64,000 bases of DNA from Ectocarpus siliculosus (taxonomy: Eukaryota > Sar > Phaeophyceae > Ectocarpales > Ectocarpaceae), in the NCBI GenBank assembly GCA_000310025.1, contig FN649728.1, positions 5,717,476 through 5,781,475 on the forward strand. Reading direction: 5' to 3'. The notes below the pieces were generated by a model that saw only the letters and a program-made list of their open reading frames with translations, was not told the DNA's origin and made no database searches. Made by a program: the position numbers and the translations under genes. Of this stretch, positions 1-13,400 are shown piece after piece (within the stretch, counting starts at the first letter, position 1; each line of letters begins with the position of its first letter).

Positions 1-126
1 GCTTAGTCCCGGGAGATTCAGCAATCCTTTGGGGGGGGGGGGGGGGGGGGGGCACATCTCGCATCGGTGACGACGGCGACGATGCAATCAACAGGAACAC
101 TGGCGGGCGGGTCTCTTGACACTCAC

Positions 127-212
127 GTCAGAGTTCCTTCCCAGGTGTGCTCGTCGCAGAGATCGTAAACGCCGTCCCAAAAGAGGATCGACCCCACGAT
201 CGCTAGGAGGCT
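127..212 (-). CDS. Internal exon of an unidentified multi-pass membrane protein (partial gene at window edge)
   Basis: An 86-nt reading block sits between an acceptor (gatgcag, just above 212) and a strong donor (gtgagt, just below 127). It reads SLLAIVGSILFWDGVYDLCD, then EHTWEGTLT, ending in splice phase 2. The hydrophobic run followed by an aromatic/acidic stretch looks like a transmembrane helix plus loop. The rest of the gene would lie left of the window and possibly to the right. The W-D-x-x-D pattern faintly recalls Fuseless-like membrane proteins, but I cannot assign a family. The exon call rests on clean splice sites and sensible protein composition. Confidence 0.5.
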
Positions 213-1029
213 CTGCATCCGGAAACAAGCGCGAGCAAGATAAGAGGAGATGGGGATGATTCGTGAGCCTGCTGTCTTTTTTTCTCCATCGGTGGCGTTT
301 CCAGTTTCAAACCCCTCGACGTTCACAACTATGCATGCTGCTGCCTAGGTTGTTGTCGTAGTCGTCGTTGTTGCTTCGAAAGTCTTGGCGCCAGAGCTCG
401 CCAACAAAGCCGTTCGGTACTGAGTCCTACAAACGTCGGTGACTAAGGAGTTTCCGTACGAAGGCCTCGCTGACTCAGATGCAATCACGGCGGACCCCGA
501 TCACAAAAGCAGAGTCCACTTGCTTCTAGAAGAGAACAACTATGATTCGCCTCCAACGAACAACACTTCCAACTCATGTCGACGACGTGTTTACCAACAG
601 CGACTCGAATAAACATGCGCCCGCTGTCCGGGTCGTCTATGTCAACACGTACGTGAGGCAGACGTAAGTCAGCGCGCCGTGACAAGGATGATCTTCCGGA
701 GTCCGACTCTTGTCGTACCTCGACGACCTTGATGGTTTCGCGAATCTCACGTGTCTGGGGATTAAGCTATTTCCCTTCGTTTCGACCCCCGTTCACCGTG
801 CTACGAATTCACCAGTCCGTACTCCTGGAATACCTCACAGGTCTCAAATCCATCAACAGTCTCCTCCAAATTTGAGGGGATAGAAAAGAAAAAACAAATA
901 GACCAAGACCAGTCCGCTGCTACTCTTGCGCTTTCGCGCGGGAATTAAATAGCATCGTCGAACCGCGGTGCGCCTGCTTGTTTCATTAGGGCAAAAACAG
1001 AGGGAACAGGGTGTCACTCTTATCGCACG

Positions 1030-1300
1030 CCCTACCCTGGCGTAGAACTTGGCTTCGTCGCGCCAGCGGAGCCTGCCCTGAACCAGTAGCGAGCCCATCT
1101 CGGATAGCGAGCCCTCCTGGTCCAAAGAATCCATGCCTTCCGAGGGTTCGTGTACACACGCGTATCGTTAGGGGCCACAGCAGCTGCTACCAATTGAAGA
1201 AAGTTGGTGGAGGGTGTAACCACAAAGACTACGTGTTCTCCGTCGACTTCAATGGCAAGACTGTGGCGGACCTTGTCGATCTTGTGCGACTCTGATGTGT
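1030..1300 (-). other. Possible coding exon(s), unassigned
   Basis: On the minus strand two overlapping frames look protein-like: one reads HKIDKVRHSLAIEVDGEHVV, the other reads GRLRWRDEAKFYAR and then meets a possible donor (gtaggg). The second motif resembles the segment after the hinge of AGC kinases, but no glycine loop, HRD or DFG motif was found nearby. This is either a short exon of an unrecognised gene or chance. Confidence 0.15.
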
Positions 1301-1699
1301 GCCAAAGCGTTCGGGGAACAGGTTCCACCAACGAACCGTAGCACATACTGAGAGAACGCACACATTTCTTCTTGGGTTGCATTGCAACCGCCAGGCCGCC
1401 GACGAGGAGAAACAGGATACGGTACGACGGCGCATCAACATGACAAGGGTAGCCCACGACCGGCGGCAGATACTGTACGAGTAGCATTGCAGTAGAAGAG
1501 TAGAGCATAGAAATCCATCTGCGCAGCAGGTCAAACGAAGAGGAGGTACTGGAGGAAGGCCTGAGGCATAGCCCATGTCAAGACAACAGCCAACAACAAC
1601 ATCGGTGCACCCAAGCCGAACTGCCTGATGGGTTTCTCGTTCCTTCCGCCGAATTCTCACATCCACGAGGGGTATTCCCAACCTGTGGGGGCAAGTGAA

Positions 1700-4600
1700 A
1701 GTACGTGTGCGCGTGCCAACGATCGCTAAGGTAGAGATATTTTGGCAATCTCTAACATCACCACGGACACCCTCTCGGTTAGGAGCACGAATTGTCTCCC
1801 CATTGGGTGGCCATCATACTGAGTACCCGTGTCCAATAATCAACACATATCAACAAGTCGGGTGAAAACTCGGCACCTGCGTTCGAAAAAAAGGTTCTGG
1901 TCCAGACCATGATCCAAGCGCCAGCCACCGCCAGGCCTAGCTCTTTCCACAACCCCGTCCCGCCAGGAACGTGCCTATCGAGCAGGGTCCAGACCCCCTG
2001 CATTGGACATTTCACCATCCCACGGGGTCCAAAGAGACAAAGGAACGATGGTTGAAGGGTACGAATTGTCCTGCATGCTCCATACACCTGTGCATCGTCA
2101 GGCCTGCGACGGCGGCGATATAAACCTCGTTAACTTTCTCATATCCCGTACGTTAAGCCAGGGTAGGCGTATCGGATTGCGATTATCTAGGACTTCCGCC
2201 GGCCAAGCAGGCGTGAACGAGGTGTTGCGCCAAAGCGCAAGAATCCCGGAGAAGCTCCGCAAGGCATGCCCCTGGTTACCTCGGCCCCGCATGCCCTATT
2301 GTAAGAGTATCCAGGTGATCACACAGGAGAAGAAACACAGCGCCTTGGCACCGCATCGCGACTGAAATGCGTCCTCCGAGCGATCGTGCTTTCGAAAAAA
2401 CGAAGCAAACAAGGAGGATCACGCTACCGTTGAAGAGTTACGGTGGCGTGATATAGGACCGGGCCATCCTGGCACCGCACGCCTTTAGCCCAACGTTCGC
2501 ATGAAAAAAACTCAGGGAGCAGAGACGTCCAAAGTAGCGGCGGAGGGTAGACATACGGATGTAGAGATTCTAATGCATAGACAACCAAATGACCAACGGT
2601 GGGGTCAAGCGCCTAGAGTAGTACAAGGGCGTCCGAAGACGACGAACGACCAGGCGACGGCGGCGCGATCCACCAAGACGGCCCAACCCAATGCAAAACA
2701 ACCACCCAGCTCAACCAAAAACAACCCAAAAACGGGCTTGACTCCAACCGAACGTCATTTGTAAATGAAACTGCAGCAGGAGACCAGCATACTTCCAAGA
2801 CCCGACCCAGTCTGAACGCACGCCCGTGTTATGGAAAATGTATGTGTTTCCTAAAAGGGGTACAAAAGCGCACTTGTACAATACAACCCACACACCAACT
2901 CCAAAAAGCACTCTAGTACAACGGCTTACGTTCGACCCTGTCGAGCCGACATGTAGCGGTGACACGTAGGAGCCAAAATGAGAGACTGCTGCTATACTGT
3001 TGCACCCGACTACGGTGTGTCAAGAGTCGTCCGAGACAGGAGGAAATCTCCGTAGAGGGTCGCTGGCGCCCAAAGAGGAGGTCGCGTCGGTCGGTCGACG
3101 GTGACCTCCCAGTCCAGCCGGGATTCCCACCAAGCGTAAGCTCGCAGCTTTGCAGCGGTGGTTTGGCAGGAGACCCAGCAACCTCTTCCTGTTCCCTCGC
3201 GCCTATGTAGGACCCGTCGTAGCCTGCGGCATTCCACCGCATCGGTGACGACGCGGGGTGCCGGACCTCAAGAGGAAGCCGGGAGACCGGGGTCATTCCA
3301 CCCGTGGTTTCGGCACACTCTCCAGCTCTGGGCCACGACGGTTTGAAGGAGGGGGCCACCCAGGCGCCACCTTCGCGTGCACAGGTGGGCCCCGAGGGTG
3401 TCGACGCCGAGGTTGAACATTGCCGTGGATCCCACGCGATCCACCGCGCTTGCGCGGAAGCGCCGCACACGGGAGGTAGGCGATGCTGCCGTCGTGCAGC
3501 GCAGACATCATGCCAACATATCACCCCTACAAGGAGGCCTTCCGGGAAACAGCAGGTCTACTCCTGCCCGCCAGATCGAGGAAAAATGACGTTGGTGGCA
3601 CATTCTGGGAGGGGAGATCAACGACTTCGGAGATGTGCGTGCGCCGCTGGGCTGAGAACGCATCCGCTGCTGTGGACACCCTCCCGCACCTCGGATACGA
3701 TGGTTATCCCGCTCTCCACTCGGGAGCACGGGGCGACCGCCGTGCTCCACCTCGGCTCTGAAATCTCGGGCCCGCCTGTGAACCGCGGCGTTCCCACCGG
3801 ATAACAACCATCGCTTCCGCTGCGTCCGTAGCCCTCAACGGCCTACACCTCCGGACTTAGCAGCGCGGGTTTTGACAACACGGTGGAAGAGCTCGACGCA
3901 AGGGACGGTGGCGAAAGGCGGCCACCTCGCCGGGAGAGAACATGTCATGCGAGGTGCGAGAGGACGTCCGTAACAAGGAAGCCGTTCTTGGCCATACGGT
4001 GTGTGTACATCTCTTTTGACTCGTTTCGTTCTCCTCCCAGAATGTGCGAGCATTTTCCTGGATCTGGACGGCAGGATTTGGCCTACTTGCACATACTGCA
4101 GGTATGCCCCTTGAACCAACATGATGTCTGTGCAGTTTAAAAACTGCATGATCACAGAATCGTCCACCTCCCGTTTGCGGTGCCGTTTTCATTGTTCCGC
4201 GCAAGCGCGGTGGATCGTGCGGGATCCACCACCACAAGGCAGGCGAGCTGAAACAGCTCTCTACATACGCTGGTTTGCTGCGAACAGCGGACAGAATGCA
4301 GGACTCCGCCAACAAGAACACAAAAAAAGACCTCGTTGTTTTGTGTGCCTGCGGTAGTTGTATCGCCACCTCTGCACGCTCACTGCGCCACAACCGCGCC
4401 CGGACTGGGGACGAGACCCGACGAACAGCAGCTTATGTGCCTTGTCTTCCCTTCGCGCGAAAGAATCGTGGGCGAAAACAACCCACAGCGCTTTCGAATT
4501 TGTGTACCGGAACGTCCGACAGAGGATGTAGGGGGAGAACAGAGAGGGGGGCCGCCTTTGATTGACTCACCGTCCACAGCATCACGACACCAGGCCACGA

Positions 4601-7300
4601 AAGCCCTCCACGAAGCACGTCCATGCATGGGCTCCCCCCCGACATCATGCTTCGTTCCCGACATGCACGTGGGTAATCATCACAGCACAACAAAGCCTTG
4701 GTCGCTTGTTGGTCGGTGGCAAAGGGGGCACGCGAATCGTAATTGTGAGGCAGGTTCTCTACAATCTCTTCGTGGAGAAAAAGGGTTCTGGAAAATTCTG
4801 GGGAAGTCGCCGACAGGCGGACGCGACGCAATCCGCCAAGGCCATGAGTGTGTAATGTGAATCGAGAGGTCACTGAAATAAATGTCGTCGTGCGGCAGAG
4901 AGGTTATGGTCGCGGTTGCTTCATGTTACCCACGCATTCGCGCAACATGCAACCTCCTCACGCGCTGATGGATTTCCGAGGGTGCTACGGCATACGTGTA
5001 AACTCTATCTACTGTAATTTCTACCGCAAATCACTGCCGATTTGTACTAGTTCTCAACCGGTGATGTGCATGTTCACGCTTCGCTCCGTACAACCATCAA
5101 TCGCACGAGGGCGTGCTTCACACATACAAAGACTATGCCCCTTGGATCGCATATGTCAGGTCCCTCGCATGTACTGCTGCCGCAAAATACATCAAGCCGT
5201 GCTGGACACACCGACTTCTGGAAAGGCATCATCGCAGTGCGAGTGTCCCGTAAACGATAGAGTGCTGGTGACATCACGCAATCAACCCCAGGAAATCCGA
5301 AATCCGACATCAAGCAATTTTCACACATGCCCACGGATAGGATATTTCGAGACATCTCCAGTACACTGAAGCGCATACTACCCTCACGAGTTTTCATATG
5401 CGTGGTGATTTTCTGCTGTTCATGCTTCTACATCACCACGTGCTCTGTTGGCAGTCTGGCCCAGGCTTCACTTCACGCTCTACCGAACCACGGCAGCACA
5501 CCAGACTAAATAACGTCTTTCCTTCATCCACACATACGCGTGTCATGAAATGTTGCAACGACTCGCGTGTTTCTTGCGCCCGTACAACATGCGCCTACCT
5601 ACAATGGCAACACCGTGTAGGTACCATCCACCCCAACAGAGGGAATCAATGGAGACCGTAGATCGCACAACACGTGCTTAGTCACGCAAACTGACTGAGT
5701 TTCCACCCCCGAGCGACGTAAGGACTCAACGGTCCTAACTCCCAGTTCCAACTCCAAGCCTCCGCCTGGCACACTAAATAAAGCAGACACATCAGGTCTC
5801 TCACTTGTGATTCCGACATCTAACTACTGTAAACCAAGCGCGAACCCTACGGCCCTTCGTGGAGCATCTCATCCCGAACACCTCGCTCGGGCTAAACTCG
5901 TTGGGTGGAACACCGCCTTCCTCCTGTGGCTGCCAATTGTTCGACCTTGGCCAAACCCTACGCTATAGCAAAGCATTTCGAACGTCAACAAGCTGGCTAT
6001 AGCTCCGATGCACTAGTTTTTCGAACCTCCCTTCTTCCAGCGACGGTTTCCAACGGGGTGCTTCCGTTCCTTTTTCTTGTCCCCACCCTTTGTGCATCGA
6101 ATGATGCGGTGCATGGGGTTGTGGCGCCATTTTTGGAACAGATCTTGTTTGTCCAGAACGCCTCTTCTTCGGAACTGTCATCTCCATGCGACCGTCCCTA
6201 TTTCTTTTGGCCACACCTCTACCCCGGCATTGCCGAAACTTAACGTGTTGGTCGAGAGTGTGCCGTCAAGAACTGGGACGTGTAGTCCAGGTCAGATGTC
6301 TCGTCGTAAGTTTTGGTAATATGGGATCACAAGTGTACGCGACAGCGACGTCGTGTGCCGTTGTGTTTCACCGTGACCTGCTAATGGATATGTTAAAGCC
6401 TTGACTGCTTCCTGGCAGGCATGCATTTTCACCGGCAGCAGGCGATGCCGTTCTTGTTCATGCCAATGATCCCTTCGAAAACGTTCACTCATCAAAGCAC
6501 ACAGGAAAACAGCGGCAACAATAGTACGCACAAGCACAGACGCCGCGGGCAGGCAACCAAAACAAGCACGGCAAACGGTCCTCGAACTTCGGCATAATGT
6601 CAAACTGGTTCTTGGTTGCACGAAATTCGGTCCTGTATGTACGCGTTCGTATAGGCTCAACCTCAAAATCATCTGCTTCTTTTTTCCTTCTGCCCCAACA
6701 ACACCACCGCGACCATCATGACCACCATCCCCCATACAATGATGGTTCTTGCACTACGAGCTAAGCGAAAGGTGGGTACCCACTACCCGTCCGGGCAGCA
6801 ACGCAAGTATTCCGTGGTGGCATCCCCCCCATTCCACACGCTACCAACTTCTCTCGTAGATAAGCCATCGAGTAGAAATGATGTTCGGTTTCAAAACGAA
6901 ACCCGACGGGGGCTTTTGCTCTGTAAAATGGTGTAAGAACGAATCGATCCCGTTCACTTGAGTTTGCTATCATTTGCGGGATCCCCAACACCAATCACGG
7001 CGAAGGTACTCTCAAGCGCTGGATTCTATTCGGGCAGTATGCTCTGGGCCCATAGAGGTAGAGAAAACGACTGAAGTTCGGAGCACCTACCAGAAGTGAG
7101 TTAGTGCAGGAGTGGCTCAGGGTCTTTTATGCAAAGCTTGATGTCCGGGTACGGACCCCCCCTCGGCGGGAAGCGTCTGCGCCGATGGCATCCCAGGACA
7201 ATGGTAGCGATGCAGTCCTCTGGTCCACACGTGGCAAGCTGGAGTCACTCACAAGCATGAAGGGGTCCAAGTAGCGTCAAGGGGGGCACCAAGCGTCCCG
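1700..7300. other. Region with no supportable gene
   Basis: No open frame here shows recognisable domains or consistent splice signals. It is mixed-composition sequence holding the foldback inverted repeat at 3425-4233. Nothing else was identified; lineage-specific short exons could be missed. Confidence 0.5.
3425..4233. repeat. Foldback-like element (large imperfect inverted repeat, arms ~400 bp)
   Basis: The left edge near 3425-3462 (GTGGATCC, then the self-complementary CCGCGCTTGCGCGG) recurs in reverse complement near 4196-4233. Internal blocks also match in inverted order: ACGGGAGGT near 3470 and 4172, GCAGACATCATG near 3500 and 4125, GCACATTCTGGGAGG near 3598 and 4045, CTCGCACCTCG-type sequence near 3690 and 3950. 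The arms meet around 3830. They have diverged by perhaps a quarter to a third (by eye), suggesting an old copy. No transposase was recognised inside. It is either a non-autonomous foldback transposon or a palindromic duplication. Confidence 0.6.
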
Positions 7301-7343
7301 TCGAAAAACTACCATTGGTCTCCGGTCTAAGGACAATGAGGAT

Positions 7344-7427
7344 TCAGCAACAAGACCAGTATTTGTTCTCCCACAGGATAGACCCCCAGTCTTCAGAGTC
7401 GCGCACGATGCGGCCGGGAAGCTTCCA
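7344..7427 (-). repeat. Tandem second copy of the DHHC terminal coding exon
   Basis: This 84-nt block is a copy of the real terminal exon displaced by 92 bp. It still reads [14 protein letters not shown][13 protein letters not shown] followed by its own stop (TGA instead of TAA). Against the functional copy it has four synonymous codon changes, two replacements (R to G, N to I) and the changed stop. It lacks the first six codons and the good acceptor, so it probably lies in the 3'UTR of the normal transcript. Confidence 0.8.
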
Positions 7428-7435
7428 ATGAGATA

Positions 7436-10400
7436 TTAGCAACAAGACCAGTATTTGTTCTCCCACAAGTTAGATCTCCAGTCTTCGGAGTCGCGAACGA
7501 TGCGGCCGGGGAGCTTCCAGAGCCTTGGCCTCCAGGCTGGGGAGGAGGGGTTTCGAAATACGGAGGCCGGGCAGGACCGGGAACGGGATATTAGCAGGCA
7601 GCTGACAAAAGGCAGAGGATGATCCACCATTTGAGCCTTGCTTGCTCTTTTATGTCGGGGGTTGCGGGACGAGCGACTGGCACGCCGGTGTGGTGGTTGG
7701 TGGATGGGATTACTGCACGAGACAGGCTTGGTGCATGTGCACGAAAATGCTTTCGTGAGGTGCTTGCATCAGCAGAGAGAGTGGCTTACCTACACATGAC
7801 GACGCTTGCGGTCGGACATCGGTGGTCCGGGGTTAGGCATGGTGCCAGCCCGGAGGCATTGCCGCTCACAACGCGTGCACGTACCACGATCTGGGCACAA
7901 GATAGCACACCCACGGAACTCCCCCAAATCCTATCGGGAATGGTACCACAAATGCACGAGGACAACGACTTCTCTCCAAAACGTTTAGGCGTGCAAAATA
8001 AAATACCTGCAACTGTTGCTGCGCGCCCGGTACTTAGCAACCATCCCCCGCGTACACGAAAGTCATCACGGCTGCAACAGAACCCCCGCAGGTTGCCCAG
8101 AAGCCCCTCGCTGAACGGCAGGTCGAACTCTCTTGTTCCCTGAAAACAGACGCGCGGATGACGACACACACTTGGTTGTTGAATATACTGTGTCTACGAG
8201 GAAAAAAGGTAGTCCAGAGGAGGGAAGGGGGGTGAGAGAAGGGGGCGAACAGCGCGGAAGGTAATACTTGTATCGTTTGATGGCGTTGACGTCGTACGTC
8301 ACGAGAGTTGGCCGTATTCGTGCCTGAAGGCAGCTACATAGTCTTGAACGGCAGTTTTCTTGTGGCCAATAAAATATATTGCCGTCTAAGGTCTGAGGCG
8401 CATCGCCTGAGAGAGCACCTCGCTCCACGCGGCTGGGTGACATCTCAAAACTGGTCGAGCTGCCGCGACAATCTCCTTAACCCATAGGTTTCACCGAGAT
8501 TGCCCGTGCTGCCCTCGATGAACCTTGTCGGCCACAACATTCGGTCCTGCCGGCGTAAACACTTTGACAGGCGAAGGAAAACACCCCCCGCGGTCCACAC
8601 CGAGTACCTCCAAATACTCCAACGAGTCTGAGCCCCTGCCTCCCCCTCTTAGGCACTCGTAGCTCGTCAAGCTTGAGGTCGCCATCCAGCTGTGGGTCAC
8701 CAGGAGCACGACGGCCAACGCAAAGCACGGCCACAGGCAACAGGAGGACGCCAGAGCCAAGGAATTCCTTGACGCCCAGCTGCCCTCAGCGGTTCTCGTC
8801 GCCGTCGGTGTTGTCGCCCCTGCTGCAACTCAGGCCAAGAAAAAGCCCGAACCGTCACACGTAAAACGTTCCCGAAAAGGTATGGGCCTGTTTAGTCGGC
8901 AGCGGGTTCGCGCGGTCGACGCCAACAGCAACATTACGCACACGTACGTAATAACGAGGAATCGGGGTCTCAAGCGCTGAAACCATATCTTCCTACTTGG
9001 GGCTAATTTTAGTAGCTAACTGAGCTTTGCCTAGGCTACGTTCATTGGTCAGTCATAGGACGACGACACAGCACTAGTTTAGTGCCAGCCAATTTCACCG
9101 GCAAGGATTATGCCTGTGGCACGTAGCTTTTGCTCACACCGCGAACTACGAGCCCGCCACCTTCCACGTTTATAATGTTTTGGTTTGGTTTGTGGAAGGT
9201 ACAAGGGAGGCAAAACAGGTCCCGCGTATTCAAGCATCCAAGCGGGCACCCGGCACAAGTCAGAGCGTGACACTACGAGATTGACCAATAGCGCGTAACG
9301 CGATTCAACCGGGACTTTAGAGGGGCCCATCTAGGCACTACTCAACCGGCGGCGCTGCTGAGGGTCTCCCACCATACCGCGTTCCATCTCGGTGTTTACC
9401 CATAATACCAAAAAAATTATAAAAGTGCAGTTCCGGCTCCGCAACGACGAACCTTCACCCACTGCTGGCGAAAAAGTAAAAGAAAAGCGGTCGCCGTCAT
9501 CAGAGAAGCCGGACATGGTTATTCGAATCGCCTCCGCCAGGGACACCGTCTGCGCCAGCAAGAACCTGCAACACGGCCCCGCCGATAACGAGAAAGGCGC
9601 CGACGCTCCGTGGGTATGCGGTTGATGTAGACGTGGGGGCGCTTCTAGTCGGGAGGTTGCCGCCTAGATGATGTAGCTACGATTCGAAAACCGTTGATAC
9701 TCTTTTGTATCGGACCCAGACAGAAGTGGTCCTACTGCTGCTGTTGTTGTTTTCTTCGGCAGCGTGTTTCTGACAGCAGTCGCACCTTGTCACGGGTTTC
9801 CCTCCATCGAACTTGTACCTTTTTCAGTGCCCGGGTCGCTACCATGGGTAGATGTTCACGGTCAGAAAATCGTGACTCGAGGACTCACAATTTTGACAGC
9901 GACACCGACAGTAGCAGCACATGCAGCGGCAGCAACAGCGACAACCACAACAACAACAACAACGACAACAACCACTCTTGCTGCGCGCCTCTCACCACCA
10001 GAAGCGGCAGTGGTTCCTCTCCCCGATGCACGTCCCGATAATCTTGCAGTGGTGGTCAAACGTCGCCACGCACCGTCCGCATTCCCGGCAGTGGTGGGAC
10101 CGCAGGGGCACCTGGACAACAACAAGAAAAGCGAGAAAGGAAGAACCAACTAGAGTTTTCTCCAAATGTCCGGCACGTGACATCACCGCCTGTTTCCCCT
10201 GACTCCTCACACTTGGAAGACATAGAAATGCTTGGTTCGCGGTGTCGTGTTTGGGACCAAAAAGTGTGACGACGTTACACAAAACACGAAGAAGGCAGGC
10301 GTCGGAGAACCGTCAACGGAGAACAGAAGGGCAAAATACCACACACCAACGCGCTGGGCGTGACGTGAGTGCTGTCCCTACGGGCATGCGATTCGCACTG

Positions 10401-13400
10401 ACACGCCCGTTTGCGCCAATTACTTGTCCGGACATGCTTCCAATACACAGTCAACCTCCACCGGTTGATGCCCTAGACGGCAAGGATCCCTGCTAACGAC
10501 AAGTGATTGTCCCTCGTCAGTCGTGCGACGCCAAAACCGACAACGAGCGAGCGTTGCACGAAACGTGTCGCGAGCGTCAAGCAAGAACCTTGGAGGTTCA
10601 AGATAGCAGGACGAACGACATCAAAATAACCCGGCATGCGCAATTTCCCGGCTGTTGTCCCCTCCAAAAGAAACACGTATGTCAAACCTACACGGTGGCC
10701 GCTCCAGCCCTTCAAGGGAACAAGGCCCCCGAGCTTCGAATAGAGAACCTTGTGGAGATGCCTGTACTACTCGATTGTACTGAATAGTACTCTTAACAGC
10801 AAACCGCCCGTAGCGCAATCTGGGACGGCTCGCCATTTCTGAATGTCTTCCGTTGCACACGCCACCCGAAAACCCTTCATCTCCGTCTGGGAAGCCCATA
10901 CCGGAGACCTATGCAGCGAATTTCTCGCCCGTGCATACTCCAGCGATTTGAGTCAGCAACGTCTGCCAGCCATGCGGTCAACACGCGTTGCCATTCCAAG
11001 CTCGTGCTTCATACAGATACAGCGTGTACGTTCCCACTCCTTACAGTATCGTTTTATGGACTACTGTACCCCGTCCCTCGAAATCGAGAGACCGGCCAAA
11101 CCACAGAGGCCGCTCTGCTGCTTGCCGGCAGTTGATCGCCTCAGATATCCAAACATGACCCTCGATATCACCCCGCTTCCCGTGAGACGATAGTTGGTGC
11201 TCCATTGCTCTGCGACGGGAAACAGAAGGATTCATTTCCCAGGGGCGGCGAGATTCTAGCGCTGGCCAGGGAAAGCATGAAGGACGTTGTCGTCGTCGTG
11301 GAGGGGTAAAGGTTAAAGCATCTGCCCTAGGGGGGAGTGAGGAGGAAAAAGGGCAGAAAAACTGTCCTAGGGGGGGAGGGGGGGTGATGACTAGGCGGTG
11401 AGTCTTTTCGGCCACCTTCATGTCTTGACAACGCCGACATCGGACAAAGTCAGGCCTTGTCAACGAGCCTTCGAAACCGCCGACAACGCTTGGGGTGTTG
11501 ATGATGCTGCTCTTGTCGTTGCCCTCCGTAGGCTGGCCCTCTTCGACTGGCTTCTTCGGAGCGTGGTCGCTGCTTGTGATGGTACTAGTCAACAGTCTTG
11601 CCTCGCCGGACTGTTCTCCTTTTTCTTCGTCGTGAGGATGGCTGTGGTGTTGAACTTCTGTGCGACCGTGAACATAATGAGGCGGGGTACGGGACGTGGG
11701 GCGGGGCAGGGGATAAAGAACGGAGAAACAAAAAAATTGGAGCGGCGTCGGGTCAGGACAACGTCTACCGATACACCGGAACAGGCAGCGTTTCAACAGA
11801 CGATCGGGCGTGGCCTATAAGTTGACATCACCAGAGACCGCACCGTTCCGGAAAGAACGGGAACAAGAACAGAGGCCACACAATGCAGGCGGCACTGAAT
11901 ATTTCTAGAAGATTGGCGGGAAAATCACTGCACGAGGGGCGAACGGGCAATACATCGAAGAAGACAAGGAGGCGCCCCCAATACTCCCAATATTTTCGCA
12001 TCAAGCACGGGCAGAAAGGTGGATTTTGAGGTCCTCGGGGAGAAGGATGGGTGGGAGATCCCCAGGGGGAGGAAGGAGCCACCGTGTCTGTGAGATCCCC
12101 GATCGGGATTCCATGTAGTGAATGAAGCATACAAAACCATGAGGTACGGGTAGAACAAACTGCGACGGTCCAAGAAACGCACGGGGCGACTGAAAATGGC
12201 AAAACGGCATTGGTTCCAATCATTCTGCCCCCTTGAGCTCACGAGAAGGACGGATAGCTACACCCGGGCGGACGCTCGTTGCGAAGCGGTGGGGCATCGT
12301 GCATGTCCCCACGACGCATAGGACGGGACGGCGGGAATGCCGCATTGTGACAAACAAAAAAACGAACAGGAGGCGAACAGCTTCCGTTTCGAGACGCCAG
12401 GCCTCCGAAGGGACGGACAACCGAACAAGCATGACTAACTCTCGCATACCAGGTGTTGCAGTCAAACACGTTGTTTCCTCCTCTGCCTCGGTGCCGCTAT
12501 CGCCAACCCAGTCTCTTTGCACGGAAAGGTAGCCTGGGTTGGATCCCTTCGACGACCGATGGCGGGGGGCGGGGGCGGGGGGGGGGGGGCAGCGGCTCGT
12601 AGTAAACCGTGATATTGCGTCGAACGTGACTGTCCGACAGCCAATGGATGTACCTATGTGCGATGTGTTCATGCTACATCAGTGTGTGTGTTTTTCTTTT
12701 TTATCTTCACTTCAAATCAGCGCTCACAGCACTAGTGTGATACATGAATGAATTTTCCACGATCTTCCACTTCGTAAGGGCGTTCTCCTCCACGGCAGGG
12801 ACCGGTATTTGGACAATGTTCGACCCGCTGGGCCACTATCTACCGCACATTCAACCGTCGTGATGCAGGCCTTCTTAACGTTGGATGGGCCTTATCTCAC
12901 TCCCGTAAACGCTGGATGCGCCTTAACTCCCGGTGAAGACGAGATACGTCTTGCATGTTTTGTACAGGAAACGTTGCCCGCAAGTACACGACAGGCAAGA
13001 CGGTTTTTCGGCATTAAAACAACCGATGTGCTGCTGTAGATGGTACCTGCACTGCGAGGAACGCGAGGATCGAGAGCACAACTGCCGCAAGAAACACGGA
13101 GAACGCCTCCCCGTCCACAGCTTCGCCAGCTTCTTGGTCCCAGAGGAACGTTCCAGGAATGTTCCCGATGAGCACGACCGCAGCACCGTTCACCGCCAGG
13201 TACCCCGACCGATACCTTGCATCGTGGCGACACGGAAGTTTTGTATGCGATGGGGGTAGGGACGAAAATGGGGAGGGGGGTAAATACGTTTTTTTTTTGG
13301 CTCAGCAATGTGCCCCCCTTTGGCCGCGTATCCCACAGCAGCCGGAGCACCATGTATCCGTCACGATAACCGCCAACACCCCGGAAAAGTTTTCACCACG

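Noticed and set aside
9862-10149. Val/Ala-rich and Gln-rich ORFs around 9.9-10.1 kb
   Set aside because: Reading through the CAA/CAG microsatellite; the real coding frame there is the DHHC exon 10111-9996.
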